Shown here piece after piece: positions 1 to 12,859 of a DNA stretch of 64,000 nucleotides. A model generated the notes under the pieces. The model did no database searches. It had not been told where the DNA came from and saw only the letters and a list, made by a program, of their open reading frames with translations. The translations under genes were made by a program, and so were the position numbers. Position 1 is the first letter of the stretch. Each line of letters starts with the position of its first letter. Origin of the DNA: Buteo buteo (Eukaryota > Chordata > Aves > Accipitriformes > Accipitridae); assembly GCF_964188355.1 (NCBI RefSeq), contig NC_134174.1, positions 13,812,024-13,876,023 on the forward strand, read 5' to 3'.

Positions 1-1828
1 TGCTTTACAGGTTGATTTAGGTGTGGAACAAACATAGCTGGTACAAGCATCAAAATGGCTGAGGAATCAAGAAGTGCATTTCATTGATCCCTATCTAGGT
101 TTTTCTATTTCTGATTTACTTCACTGAGCTCCTGAATAATTGCAGGCACTTAACTAAAAAATTTCATATGCAAAGCAATAAAATTAGTCCAAAATGAATT
201 TCAACTGGGTCAGAGAGACAGCTTTACAACTGGTACAGTGTAGATTTCTTTGTAATCATCCTTTATTGCAGGGATAATCTGTAAATTAAAGGGTAGTGCT
301 GCAGTTCTCCACTACCATCAGAGCGCTGTATATTCTGTACTATGAAGTACACCTTAGCACTGCCTTCCAAGTACTTCAGTCACTAACCAGGTTTCTGACT
401 GGTCCTGGCAAGATATGAAGCCTATTGTACACATATGGAATAGGGCAGCGGTCAATGACAACTGAAAACACCAAGCATGAATTTTACACAAATGTGGCCA
501 AAGTATAATGCAGCACACTGCCTAGAAAGCTGTACACACTGAGGCACAACCACTGCTACTACTACAAGGTGCAGATAATGTCTAGAAGCAGGACATCAAA
601 TTTAAAACAGTAAATTGTTGGAAGGGATTCGAAGACCGACATAGGTTTGCTGTGCTTCTTTCTGAAGTCAAATTATTACTACCATAGAAAAATTACAACC
701 AAGATTGTATCTTCCTTAAACATGTTCCATACCACATATCCTTAGAGAAATCCCCAAACCTCTGACCATCATGTGTTAGTAAGTAACATGGCTTTTCTGT
801 CCATAAAGCTGATCAAATTCCTTCCTTCACAGGTAATTCATATAAGATAAAAATGAAAAGTGTAAGCTCTTTGCTAAATACTGACTGTGAGGTTTATAGC
901 TTATGCATGCCTTCTTGTATGCTTAAAAGCATTACTAACACCTATTTGTTCAAAAATGCTTTCCCTGGTTCTGCACACTTCAGCACAGCTTTTCCAAAGT
1001 GCAGTCAACACATTAGAAAATACACTGAGAAGTAATCCTAACTGTCAAAACTATAGCAATCGTAACACTTCTTGGGGCCACAAAGATAACCCATGGCTTT
1101 CCAGTATCCATTACTCCTCATGGAAAAGAAGCTTCTCTCAGAGGCTGCTTCCCCTGCCTCCTCCTTTATATACAATATCTGACAGAAGCAATACACCAAG
1201 AACAAATAATGGTGTTTCCCAGTAAACTGGCACTGTACCTTTAGTATTTCAGTACAAATACTTGCTCAGGTTAGTTTTAACACATGTAATTTTTTCTCCT
1301 TGTGGACTGAAACAGAAAAACATAGATTTGCAAACACTTCCATAAGTGACAGTAAATATTTATTACATTTTTATGAAAAAGTTGTAATTCATGTAGTAAA
1401 TGGCAGTCTGGAGAAAAAGACAAAAGGCAAAATTTTTACAATGAGATATGCCACAGCTATTTCATGCAATACAAACGATGTTAGTAGTATGTTTCATAAG
1501 GCAATACCTATTAAAAAGGAAAGGGTGTAACTGTAATTTATGATTGAGCTATGGGGCCATTTTTGCTGGCTTTGTAAATATAAACTGAGCTGCATAAATC
1601 AAAGGGTGTGAAACTAACAGAAAGAAGGAAAAAAATTAAAGAGGCAGAAAGTATTAACCCACTTTTTGAAAAGAATAAATTGATAATAAAATCAGAAAGG
1701 AAAAGAAAGACTTAGAAAAGTCTCCAAAAGATGCCTAATAAGCATTAGTTAGAAACTGTCCTATTTTATTGATTAGAAGAGAGGTAAAAGCAATCTAAAT
1801 CAAGGACAGAAAACATTCATGTATTTAC
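1..1828 (-). other. NAPEPLD intron 2 (partial)
   Basis: AT-rich intron sequence after the first coding exon. I saw no exon continuing the enzyme, no RNA gene and no recognisable repeat. The short open frames, such as the ones at 853-1225, show no family resemblance and read as chance. Confidence 0.7.
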
Positions 1829-2125
1829 CTGCTTTGAGCATGGCACATTGCTGTTATTTTTTTCCATGAGGGACCATTTCAAAATATTTGGCAAGGTTGG
1901 CGATTTCCACGTTGGCCACGGGTTGACAAATTTCCCATCTTTCCCTCTCTTTGATTTAGTCACATCCTCTTCTAATCTGTAGTCCAGCCTGAAGCTTTTC
2001 CTGGAGGTCCTGGAAGAATCACTGCCCCTGGAACCTCGACCTGAATTCTGGCGTTTCCTCACCGCTTCTTTAGGATACTGGTTACATGCAGTCAAAGGCT
2101 GCTCTTCATCTGTTTTCTTATCCAT
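1829..2125 (-). CDS. NAPEPLD: NAPEPLD first canonical coding exon (partial gene), N-acyl phosphatidylethanolamine phospholipase D
   Basis: This exon encodes residues 1-99 of the canonical enzyme, which hydrolyses N-acyl phosphatidylethanolamine to N-acylethanolamines such as anandamide plus phosphatidic acid at internal membranes. The frame opens MDKKTDEEQ, then carries stretches close to human NAPEPLD as I remember it: QYPKEAVRKRQNS, FRLDYRLEEDVTKSK and FVNPWPTWK. The start ATG at 2125 follows a 16-base leader after a splice acceptor (AG at 2143-2142). The exon ends in frame at CAG, followed by the donor GTAAAT at 1828. Only the basic, low-complexity N-terminus is here. The metallo-beta-lactamase-fold catalytic domain with its zinc ligands must lie in exons left of the window, since nothing in 1-1828 continues it. 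Identity is very likely from sequence and synteny. The true N-terminus is less certain, because the frame stays open upstream across the intron. Confidence 0.95.
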
Positions 2126-2141
2126 ATCTTTTTGAGGAGAA
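2126..2141 (-). other. NAPEPLD: NAPEPLD exon 2 leader before the canonical ATG
   Basis: These sixteen bases lie between the acceptor (TTTTAG, ending at 2142) and the canonical ATG. They contain no stop in the frame of that ATG, so translation from an upstream exon could run through them as SSPQKD before the usual methionine. In the canonical model they are 5' untranslated sequence. Confidence 0.75.
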
Positions 2142-5100
2142 CTAAAATAAATTTTAAATTAATCAATCTTTTCTTGGACTAACATCAACATTCATAAGGT
2201 TGAATGTTCTCACACACATTAGAAACAAGCCTGCCCTTCTCATTATATGATCTACTGTATTTTTTTTCCTCAACAAAATATGCTTTTAAAACAGTCGCTA
2301 TTACACAGAAGACTTCAAAAACATGCTGTGGCAAGCAGACATGAGATCTCTTTGTAGTTCAGGCAGAGTTTTACTCCCCGGTATGCACTACTTCAGATAC
2401 TAACACTATTATCTATCAACTGCAAGAGTGAGGGGGAAGGGTTCCTTAATTTACATTTTGGAAAAATAGTAAGTTCCTCCAGAAACTTACAACATTTAGT
2501 GCCTGATATAATACGATCCTGCAAACCTGTCCAAGAAACACTGGAACTATACAATACCTTAAGATTAGCCTACATAGTGACCTTGGTTTGTAGTAGGAGC
2601 AGCAGCCTCATGTAGCATGGATAACACATTACTTCCACTGACAAGATGCACATACATGCAGAAAAGTCAGAACGCAAAAGACGTTTGGTCCTATTTCCCA
2701 TGTTGCCCAAAATTAAGGAAAAGCTTATTGTAATAACAGTAAAAGTAACTGTTTCAAATACAATTTTGATACACATTTAACTGAACTGACAAGTGAAAGG
2801 CCACAGAAAATTGGAACATCTCAAATAAGTCATGGCTGCAATGTCTGTTCTTAGTTCCATTGTGAAATATAAAAAAGTGAGAAAATTATAGAAATAAGCT
2901 TTTCTCAGTTAAGTCACAATTCTGGCACAGTTCTTGGAAAACTGCAAACTCAGTAGTCAGAGTCTCTTATTCCAAATGGCACTTAAGTGTTGCAGAGTTT
3001 AGGAATATGGAGTCCTATTCATCTCATTATATCCAAGGTAGAAAAAACAAATATCCCTATTTCATTTTAAAAGTTCCTGAAGCAAATCAGTTGAAGCTAA
3101 ATGCCTCAGTTTCTATATTTACTTTCAACATTTCAGTTGAAAGTAAATACATTGTTCTGACAGTTTTTTTAAAAAAATAGGGTGCTACTTCAAAGAGTGC
3201 ACAACTTTCTGATACTTACAAACTCTACCTGATAAAAACTAGAAGATGACCAGTAATGAACAGAAAGCATGATATACTGCTTAGGTGCAAGAATAATTTT
3301 TAATAAGAAATTGTAAAGTTTGTCCTGTAGAAAACTCTCCACCCCATGTTTTAGCCTATCTACTATTTCATTAACTCAGATACTCAAACTTTAGCTGTAT
3401 ACTCATATGAGAAGCACTGGGCTGAGGTACCAAAGCCAGACCACTCAAACAACATTTTCATAGAACAGAATTAAAGCCCACAGTTTTCTAAGAAATTGCA
3501 TAACTGTGCCCCTCATAAGTTCATAACTACAGGGAAAAAGAAATACATTGTCACTGCAACATTACAGCTAAGATTTTACACACATATAAGAAATGTTATC
3601 AAATTGAACCCAAATGCATTTACTGGTGATGCTCCAACTTCAAACGCAGAGCCTGTCCCTGCCATTTCAGCAGCAACCGATTACTAAACAGAAAGTATGG
3701 TGTCAGCTGCAAAGATACACAATTGATAAATATTGTGATATTTTCTTAACAAAATAACCATTATTTTGCCATACAGTAGAGATAAAAATTAACACATCAA
3801 AATTCACTTCTGATAAAGAAGCACAAATAATGTTCAGAAAACATTGCTGATAATTTTTTTTTTATAAATAGTACCCTTGGTCATAATCTTGTTATCATGT
3901 AATTGCTTTGTACTCTAGTTTCCCCATAGTTTTACTGAAACCACTTCATTTATGTATTTTCTATTTAGCAATAAGATACCACATCTGCATCATAATTTTA
4001 ATTTAACTGTTGATACTCCTAGGCTTTTTTCTCTATTTCACTAAACATTTACTGGAATCAGCCTTCAATGAACAGCCACCCAACTTGCTCTACCATTTTA
4101 AGCAGACATACATGGTAACAAAAAGAATCAGTGCCACAAAAAGGCAGACAGAATACCCCCAAAATTGTAATGGATACTTTGACTGTTACTTTAACTTAAG
4201 AGGGTTTGTTTTGGGTTTTTTGGCATTCCTCAAAGAACATTTTCAATGCCAAGTCAGCTTATTAATTTAGCAAAGCATGCAGACACAGCATAGTTTCTCT
4301 TCTAGAAAGCATCATGAAAACAAATCACAAAAGCTTAATCAGATACGTATTTAATTCCAGGAAATTCTTCTGTTAACATCTCAGATGTCTGATTTTTAAA
4401 TATATATAACTACCATAATGATTGTTCCTACAAGACATTTTATATTAGAGACTGGAGTGCCTAAGGTTTTATTTTTAAGCTTCTGTTTATCTATGCATTC
4501 ATCTCTAAAATAGGTGAATTCTACTTGTGCTTAAATTTTCATACAAACCTTTGATCTTATTCTGAAAGTATAAACCTCTAGGGGAAGTAGGGATCAACTA
4601 TGCTGATTAAACAAAGACAATGCCAAAGCATTTAAGGCACTGCAGGTATCTGTCTGCCAACATATTTTCCACATGATGCACATACATTACTTTTCATTAG
4701 TATTCCATAAGCAACTGAAGGGATAAAAGACCTCAGTGCTCACAGAACACTTTAAACCCTTTTACATGCATAAGAAAGGGACACATTTACAAACAATTAA
4801 CTGACAAAGTTTTCCTGATGAACTGTAGATTCCTTTGAAGCATCAATCTTGCCAGTTCATTTCTGTTTCATTTAAACTGGCAAAATATATCCTAGAATAT
4901 TCATGGAATACAGTAAAAGAAATCTAATTTTTTGTATTTAAAAAAAAGGGTAGATGATCATTTCTTAAAAGCCAGCAATCATTAGCTTAAAATAAAACTC
5001 AACCAGTTACTAGTCCAAGGAGATTCTTACCCTTTTGCAAAAGAAAGCCTCTACAGACAAGGAGATTTGGCAGGTATATTTTAAATATTAGAAAATACCC

Positions 5101-6560
5101 AATCAGAAATGAGCTGATTTTTTCATCCAGCTGTCCTGAATTCTTCCCTCTAAAAAATAATAGTTTGGCACTTGAGAAATAATTTAAGCACTGGATTGCC
5201 AGCCAAATTATGAGTGATGGAGACACCAAAATCAAACTGGAGTAGAGTTGTGTTCACTTGGGAGGGGCAGGGGGAAGGGGTCATGTCCTTGGTGAATATT
5301 TGTTATTGTAAGGTTTCACAAGAAGTCGTCTATTTTCCACACTTTTAAACAAAGAGGAAAATTACTATTCTACTTAAAAGCATTAAACTGCTTTCTTAAC
5401 AAAAGGAACCCATCCTTCAGGATGAGGTGACTTACCCCCAAACAAGGGCAAGTGGATTGCCACCACCTGTAATAGGGGCTCAGGCAAGACCCAACGCAAC
5501 CACCCTCTCTGTGCTCAGAGATGCATCACTGTTTCAACTGAATTCAGAAAAAGAAATGGACAAAGACATAGAAACTACTAAAGCAGACCATTAGTCATAC
5601 CAAATCCATGAGGCCAGAAGGTACTCAAGACAGAGGGGAAGAACACCACTGTCTGATGAATAGGATGAAGCCTAACATGAATCAAAATGCAGAGCTCATA
5701 TAACTGGTTTTCCAGCACCAAACACTAATGGGCCCCTAGTAACCCACAAATCGAGAGAAGTGGTAGATCAGGCAGGACATGGCATGGAAAACCCATGTCT
5801 TATGTCCCAGTAAACAGGCTTACACCTGTAAACAGGATATAGCCCTTAGGACAACAGGTTTAGGGTCAATTGTTTATTTTAGCATTGCTTATATAACTGA
5901 AAACTTGGATACAAATATTTTGGCTTTCAGTCTTCTGTTTATCTAGGAAAATAATTAAAAGTTTAACTAAACATTTTAATACTTTCTGTTCCAAAAGAAG
6001 GCTGGAAAGAGGATACATTACAAGAAGCATTCTGACATTAAAATTTTTGTTTTTAAATGGTCTTTTAAACACAGCAGAGCTGCAAGCCAAATTATTTTAG
6101 CTTTTTTTGAAAAAGAAATGCATTGACATAGAATCTACTGTGTGAGTCTTCACGTTTTCCACCCAGTCTCTTCTAACATCCACTACTCCATAAATGAAAT
6201 AGATGTAGTTCCCCTTACTAAGCATACAGACATGCTACTACCCGTGAAGTCTGCCAGAACAGATTTATCCCTCTTTTCTACACAGAAGTGTGGTCCTTAT
6301 CTAACAAATCCATAAGCCAGAAAGTTTAAGAAAGAGTTACTATGAAGCTATGGTTTACTGGAACCCAACAACAGCCACAGAACTTTATACTCACCTTGCA
6401 AACATTCCATAGTTTTCCAAATATCCTTAGTTTTCTCTATTTTTGAAGCAACAAGTTCAGTTCATTTCTAACCACTGTCTCTCTGTATAGACTACATCCA
6501 GAACTAGGCTACACTACACATCACCTAAAAGGGACAACACACAATTCCTAGCAAATTCAC

Positions 6561-6640
6561 ACCACTGTAGCCTTACCAAAGCAAGAATATGAGCTTTCTG
6601 CAAGCCATATACTGCCACACAACTTGGAAGTTTTCTTTCA
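6561..6640. repeat. Local direct duplication, copy A
   Basis: This 80-base block recurs 370 bases to the right at 6931-7010 with about 8 mismatches and no gaps by eye. Both copies start ACCACTGTAG and end TTTTCTTTCA. The flanks do not match, so this is a short segmental duplication or two copies of an unrecognised repeat. No function is apparent. Confidence 0.8.
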
Positions 6641-6930
6641 ACATGCATATTTTTAATGACTGAAAAAAGCACACTTTTTGGCTTGAAACTAAAAAAAAAA
6701 AAGTTTTCAGCTAAAAGGTCAGGTATTTGCAATATTTGCAAACACTAGGGAGCATTGAAAAAAGGCTCCCGCACATTCAACTATCAAATGACTGCCAGCT
6801 AAGTTTTGGCTGTGCTTTTATTTTTCCTTCAGGTCTGAAATTGTCTGCTTTAATTAATGAACAGTTTCAGACTGGAAAACTCTGAATGCACTTCAACTTT
6901 TATTGTGCAGTACTTCAGGCTGTTCACCAC

Positions 6931-7010
6931 ACCACTGTAGACCTACCAAAGCAAGAATCTGAGCTTTCTGAAAATCATATACTGCTACACAACCTGGAAG
7001 TTTTCTTTCA
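6931..7010. repeat. Local direct duplication, copy B
   Basis: Partner of the block at 6561-6640, same orientation, about 90% identical by hand alignment. A run of T follows immediately at 7018-7030. Confidence 0.8.
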
Positions 7011-10000
7011 CTATACTTTTTTTTTTTTTTATGATGGCAACAGCAGTTCCAACAGCAATTATTCCAGACACTCTTGGTCTTAGGATTTCACACAAAGAAG
7101 ATCTCTCAAGCTTGCAGCTAGCTGATCTATAAATACTTTTATTATTTGGGATTTCCCATTAAAAGTTGCAAGCAAGAACAACCATTGCAGAAATTGCCAT
7201 TCAAATTATTTGGTATTTTAACAGCCAGCTTGTGATTCTGTGTGATATCCTATTTCCATATTTTCCAAACATCCACAAAGCAAAAAAAATCCATGCTATT
7301 ACAGCCGCCTTCCATTCTTGGATGCGCCCATTTCATAGCAGAGCTATAGGTTGCCAGCCCAGCTCTTCTCTCTTCTCAGCAGATCCGTAAGTATCCTGAC
7401 TCTGCAGTGATCTTGTGTACCATTCAAGAAAGATGAATAACCAAGTTGGTAACAGAAACAGCTCTCCATAAACAACGTCATAGAATTAGGATGAATCCTT
7501 TACCATTCTCACCTAGTTTTGAAGATCAACAGTAAAACAAAGCAAAGTTTTATTTAGACATAACAGAGAAAAAAAATTAGTTACAAATAAAACAAACGTG
7601 AAGCATTTACCCACGGTTGTCTGTTGTTAGGCATATTATTACAACAGCTGTATTACTTAAGCAGTCACCACCATGAGCCAATCCATTTCTGCCCGCATTA
7701 CTCCCTCAGGCTTGCCAAAACAAACATTTGTGTCCACATGGTGAATTAGTTTGAGAAACTGATCTAGCTGATAGTCACTTCTTACCTTCCCATCCCCTAG
7801 AGAAGCACTTAATTTTCACCTGCATCACTGTGTAACCATGCAAGTGTTTGTACCAACAAACTGGCTAGGACAGGGAAGGGTGAGAACAGGAATATACTGT
7901 TGTAAACAAAAACTACTCATGCCAGTGCTGCTATAAAAAAGTAATTCATCAAATACCCTCCATTTAGAATTCACCCAGTGTAGCTCAGTTACGTACACCA
8001 CCAAGTTAGCTTCAACGACTCCCCCTACACTTAATATATTTCAATCTATTCCCTAGCCAACATTTCATTCACATTTAGTACTGATGCTGCTTAAACTCTC
8101 CGGCTACCTCTTCCGAGAGTGATGTTTCATAATATAACCAAGCAAATTCAATAGCTACCTACCACCCAAAAGGCAGCCCACTCTGGGCACTACACATTTC
8201 GACCTCTGCTTTCCTGGCATTCATTAGGGGAACTAAACCAACAGAAAATTATTCGTAGCCATTACAAGTGCCTATCAGATACACCCTTATATGCCTCTGG
8301 ACACAAACGCAAATAGGCTTTAGAGTCAGGTCCATCAGTAGCACCTGGAGCCAGCTATTTCTCAACCCTGGGTTAAATCTGATCAACTATGGGCATTGTA
8401 TCAACTGCATAAAGAAGCCTCTTCCTAGAACTGGGACAATACATAACTATTTTTCCTTTGTTTCCAGGTGTCCCAGCTGACTGTCCCTGTCCAATATGAG
8501 AACTTTGTGGTTCCCAAACATGTTTATGAACTGTATTTAATATTATAGAGGTTTTCTGTTACATGCATATTCTCTTTAGGTTATGATCCCTGATATGACA
8601 GTAGTTGTCCATAGGGGCCACACATGTTAACAGAGATGACAGACCCAGTAACCAATTTCTTTAGCTAGACAGGCCTATTAAAATAAGTTTTTTCCCTCTC
8701 TACCCTCATCTTTTACTGCAGTCTTGAATAAAAGCATCCAAAAGTTGGCATATGGCCATTACATTTAAAAGAGCAGCCTAGACTATCATTATGATTAAGC
8801 ACAAGAGCAGTGTTATTCTGCGCTATTGCTGAAGCAGTCACCAAAGGAAAGCAGGAGTCAATTTTCCCTACACTGGAACGGAAAGTGCTTTCCTTTGCTC
8901 TCCCTAAACAACCAATTTCATATGACAACTTAATGTACAGGGAAGAATGCTGAAGACGCAAGAGCCAGGATGAAAGTTTTCCTACCTGCTCTGCAGGACT
9001 CAGAGTGACAACATACAGAAGCAAGGTTTGCGCATTACAGCTGTGTTATGGTATGCGAGACAATAACTAGATCACAAATCAAATGCAGACAGTTTTTAAA
9101 ATCAACAGAAAAATAAGAGAAGATAGCACAGGCACACAGCTGGGCAGATAAACTGTGGATTCCAACAGCAACAATAATCTCCATGGATGGCCCTTCACAC
9201 ATGTACAGAATTTCAATAAAGCTTTTCCAAAAAAGCAAATATGAAACTTGTACCAACCCAGCTACAGGATCTGGACCCCAACTTTAGTGTTCTGGCACCA
9301 GCTCCACTCCTGTAAGTATTTATGCAAATGAGTAGTTCATTAGTTTCATTTGGTCTACTGATGTGACTACAGTTAATAACAGAGGCAAACCTTTCCATGA
9401 TGGGGCTTACTGTTAGAAAAAACAACCGAACTTTAAAGTTCAGCATTTGTAAACACACTTTAGCCACTCCCATGCGTTAACAGCCTATGCAACTTGGGTT
9501 TAGTATTTTAAGTTATTATGTAACATTGAAGCTGTTAGCACATGGTTTTTCTTAACCAAAATGAAGTTTTAAAGTTGTACAAGCTTGCACCTCACCCTGA
9601 GGGTAAAGATTTCCCATCTAACATCTTATGTCAATTAGATATGACTAAAAATAAATACTACTACACATAATGAAACTAAGGCTCCACTTGAACATACTAT
9701 AGGAGAAAACTGATTTCCTTTGCAGCACATGGCCATAGAGGCAAGGTAAGAACTGTTTCCATAAAAGTGCATAGAAAGTACGTTAAAACCTTGATCCATA
9801 GGATCCACGTGGCAAAGCAGGATCTGAACCAGTTCATTTGTAATAACTCTGGCACTTTTATGTCTGCAACTGCACAATTGCTATCTCCACCTCATTTACT
9901 AAGCCTTTTAATTTTCTTTTTCCTTTTCTCTCCAAGCCAGAAAGGAACAAACTCCTATGCAAACTTTCTCTAGACTCAGACCAACAATAATCCTTTAAAA

Positions 10001-11957
10001 CCTTGTAAAACCTCAGTTGTCCAGGAAGCACAGCAACAACGCCCAAGCACTAAACTAGTTTTTATTCTTAAGTTAATACAGTCATACAATTTTGTTTATA
10101 TACATATTTAAATGCTTGTCTATTTCATTCCCTCTCTTCAGTTCAAAGTCCAAGCACATAGGACCCAATGTTACTTCTCTGCAATATAAAACTATTTCCC
10201 TAAATTCTTTCTAAATCTACTTAGATTTCAACATAAGCACAACTTTTTCTTGTCCCAACAACACTCTCTCTCTCCCTCTGTCTGCGTATGTATGTACACA
10301 CACCCCATAGATATATGGATTTTATAGAACTATTTATAACATTTGACTTCAAATTTATTGAAATCCAAACAAATCATTTCCAGGTCAGTTAAAGAAATCA
10401 GAATTTTTGCTTTGTTGAAAAATATGTTTTTCTTGAATGCCACTGTTCAAAGACCATCTTTCACATGAGTTAAGCTAGAAGGTCATCAGCCTTTCCAAAT
10501 ATAAAGTTTCAAATCTCCAAAACTTCATACTGGAAAGCCAGAAAGCATATGCGATACAGCACCCTTATGGTTCTTTAACTGAAACACAGCCATTAAAAGA
10601 AACTCCAAGTGGCAGAACACCAGACACAGCAAAACACAAATCCCAAGGAAACTGGAAACATCACAACACGTTAACATTTTTTCATGACAACCCTTTTTCC
10701 TATATATAACCAGCTTTCTACCATATCCCCATGACTCTAAATTATGATGTCTCTTCATGTACTCTAAAGGAAATGCAAAGTGCTTTGGTTGTTAGTCAAC
10801 AACAGAAGTGTTAATATTAAAAGTTGTTTGGTTTGTTGTTTTTTTTTTTTCTTACAGAAGAGTCAAGGCACATTTCCAACACACATGTGAACCATCTACT
10901 AATTTTCAAGGCACCATCCTAAATACGTAGGTGTTTTAAAGAGACAGAGTGTTTCATTTAAACACACCTAAACAGACATACATAAACAACTTGTTACTGC
11001 CACAATCTCATTATTATCAGAAACAGCTGAATCTCACTGAAACCCTCCCTCAAAAACCAGTCCACAGCATGGGACATTTCTGCCTAAACAACTGAAACTA
11101 TTTCCAAATATTATAAGCAATAAAAACTTAAATGTTATCATAAGCCTTACTCAGCAGACAGTAGCTCTACCAGCTCCAACCATGGTAACAGGTCTTACAC
11201 AAGAAAAATCTCGATATACATCTTGATATACATTCCTTACCACTTGACTTTTCACTCACATAACATCTTATTAAACCTTGTTTTTCACAGTAGGGACACA
11301 ACGGCAGCAAAGTGTTTTCATAGTGTCACTTGGTAATGCCCAATTCTCTCTGCTGAACAGCTGTGTAAGGTTTATCTGCTCGGGTGCAGTTGTGTGTTAT
11401 TCAAACCCAAATCACCCCTTCTTTATACAACTGCTAAATACCAAGATATTAAATGCAGACAGTAAATAACATGTAACTTCTTTCCTAGATTTTCTAAGAA
11501 TATTCAAATCAAGTGCAACGTCTGGTTTACAGAAAAATCCTTTTTACTGAAAGCCGCATTTAGACACAAGATTTTACCATGGTCCTTGCTCTGAGTATAT
11601 TAGAAGTATGATTCTGATTACAGTGCTAGCCAGCATACTGCAAGCTACATACTTACAGCAATTGACTGAAAAAAATTAAAGCGAGATCAGGAAGAGTTTC
11701 ATAGATGTGACAAAAGTAAAAAATAATTTCACAGTGGGTGTTACATATAGGCACTAATTAATAAGGCAGCATTTCCATTCTTCTCATCACAGACGAAACA
11801 ACTGCCTTCCCATTTGCAGAAAAGAACTTAAAAAGCTATTTCTGAATGGAGAATTAGCAGGTTTGGTTCAATCTTGAGCTTATAAAGGCTGAGGAAACAG
11901 CAGATTTCTACTGAGGCAATTCCTCAAATCTACTTGGTTAATACAAGTGAAGAAAAC

Positions 11958-11977
11958 AATAATAATAATAATAATAA
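11958..11977. repeat. (AAT)6 microsatellite
   Basis: Six AAT units followed by AA, within NAPEPLD intron 1. Confidence 0.9.
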
Positions 11978-12859
11978 ATTGCTTCCTTTTGAAAAGGCTG
12001 CAAATCTCTTTTGATTTGGGCCAAGCTGAAACCAAATTAACTGTTATTTATATTTGAACAGTCTCACCATCATCCCTTACTTCCTGCCCTCCTGAACACA
12101 TCCTCTCCATCACAGCAAATGAATCAGACAGGGCCTTCCAGTCTCCAGGTATTCAGAACTGCCATTATCTTTTTATAACAGGTATTTCCATTTCAGATAA
12201 TTTTGGGCATTTCTAAATCAACTGCTGCAATAATTCTTGCATAAATAAGATTAAAAAATCTTATTTCTTCTTGTCTTATCTATAAAATGAATCAGGCTTC
12301 CTACTTTATTAACTGATGAAGCTGCTACTGTGAATTGAAAACTACATGACACTTTTCAAGGGTCTTTTGCCAGAAGACACAAGCGATTTTCCTGTCACTT
12401 TCTTTAATTTTTAGCTGGTGTAGTTTGAAAAATAAAGAAAAAATATCTAAGTATTAAAACTGAAAACTTGCTTCATAATTGCCATTTAGCAAATAGAAGA
12501 GTCAGAAATCATAATCATCACTAGAAAAACCACTTCCGCAGAAGTTTAACATGAACTTAACTGCACTCCGTCAAGACATTCAACAAATACTTTCCCTAAA
12601 TCCTTACTAGAGGTAATTGCCGATCATTGAGATTATTTCACCGAACTAATTACATTGAAGGACTTTGTTAATGCCTTCCACCTCGCGGTGTACAACGCAA
12701 GAAAAACGCTGGCGATAAACGCTGGCGGTCCGTCGCTCCAAAGGAAAACATTCACTAAACCGCCAACACCATGAAGCGTTTGTTGGGGCTTTTCTGTAGG
12801 CGATTATATAACTTGTTTCTCTCCGAGCGCTACTGCAGCATATTTTACTGTCAATTTAC

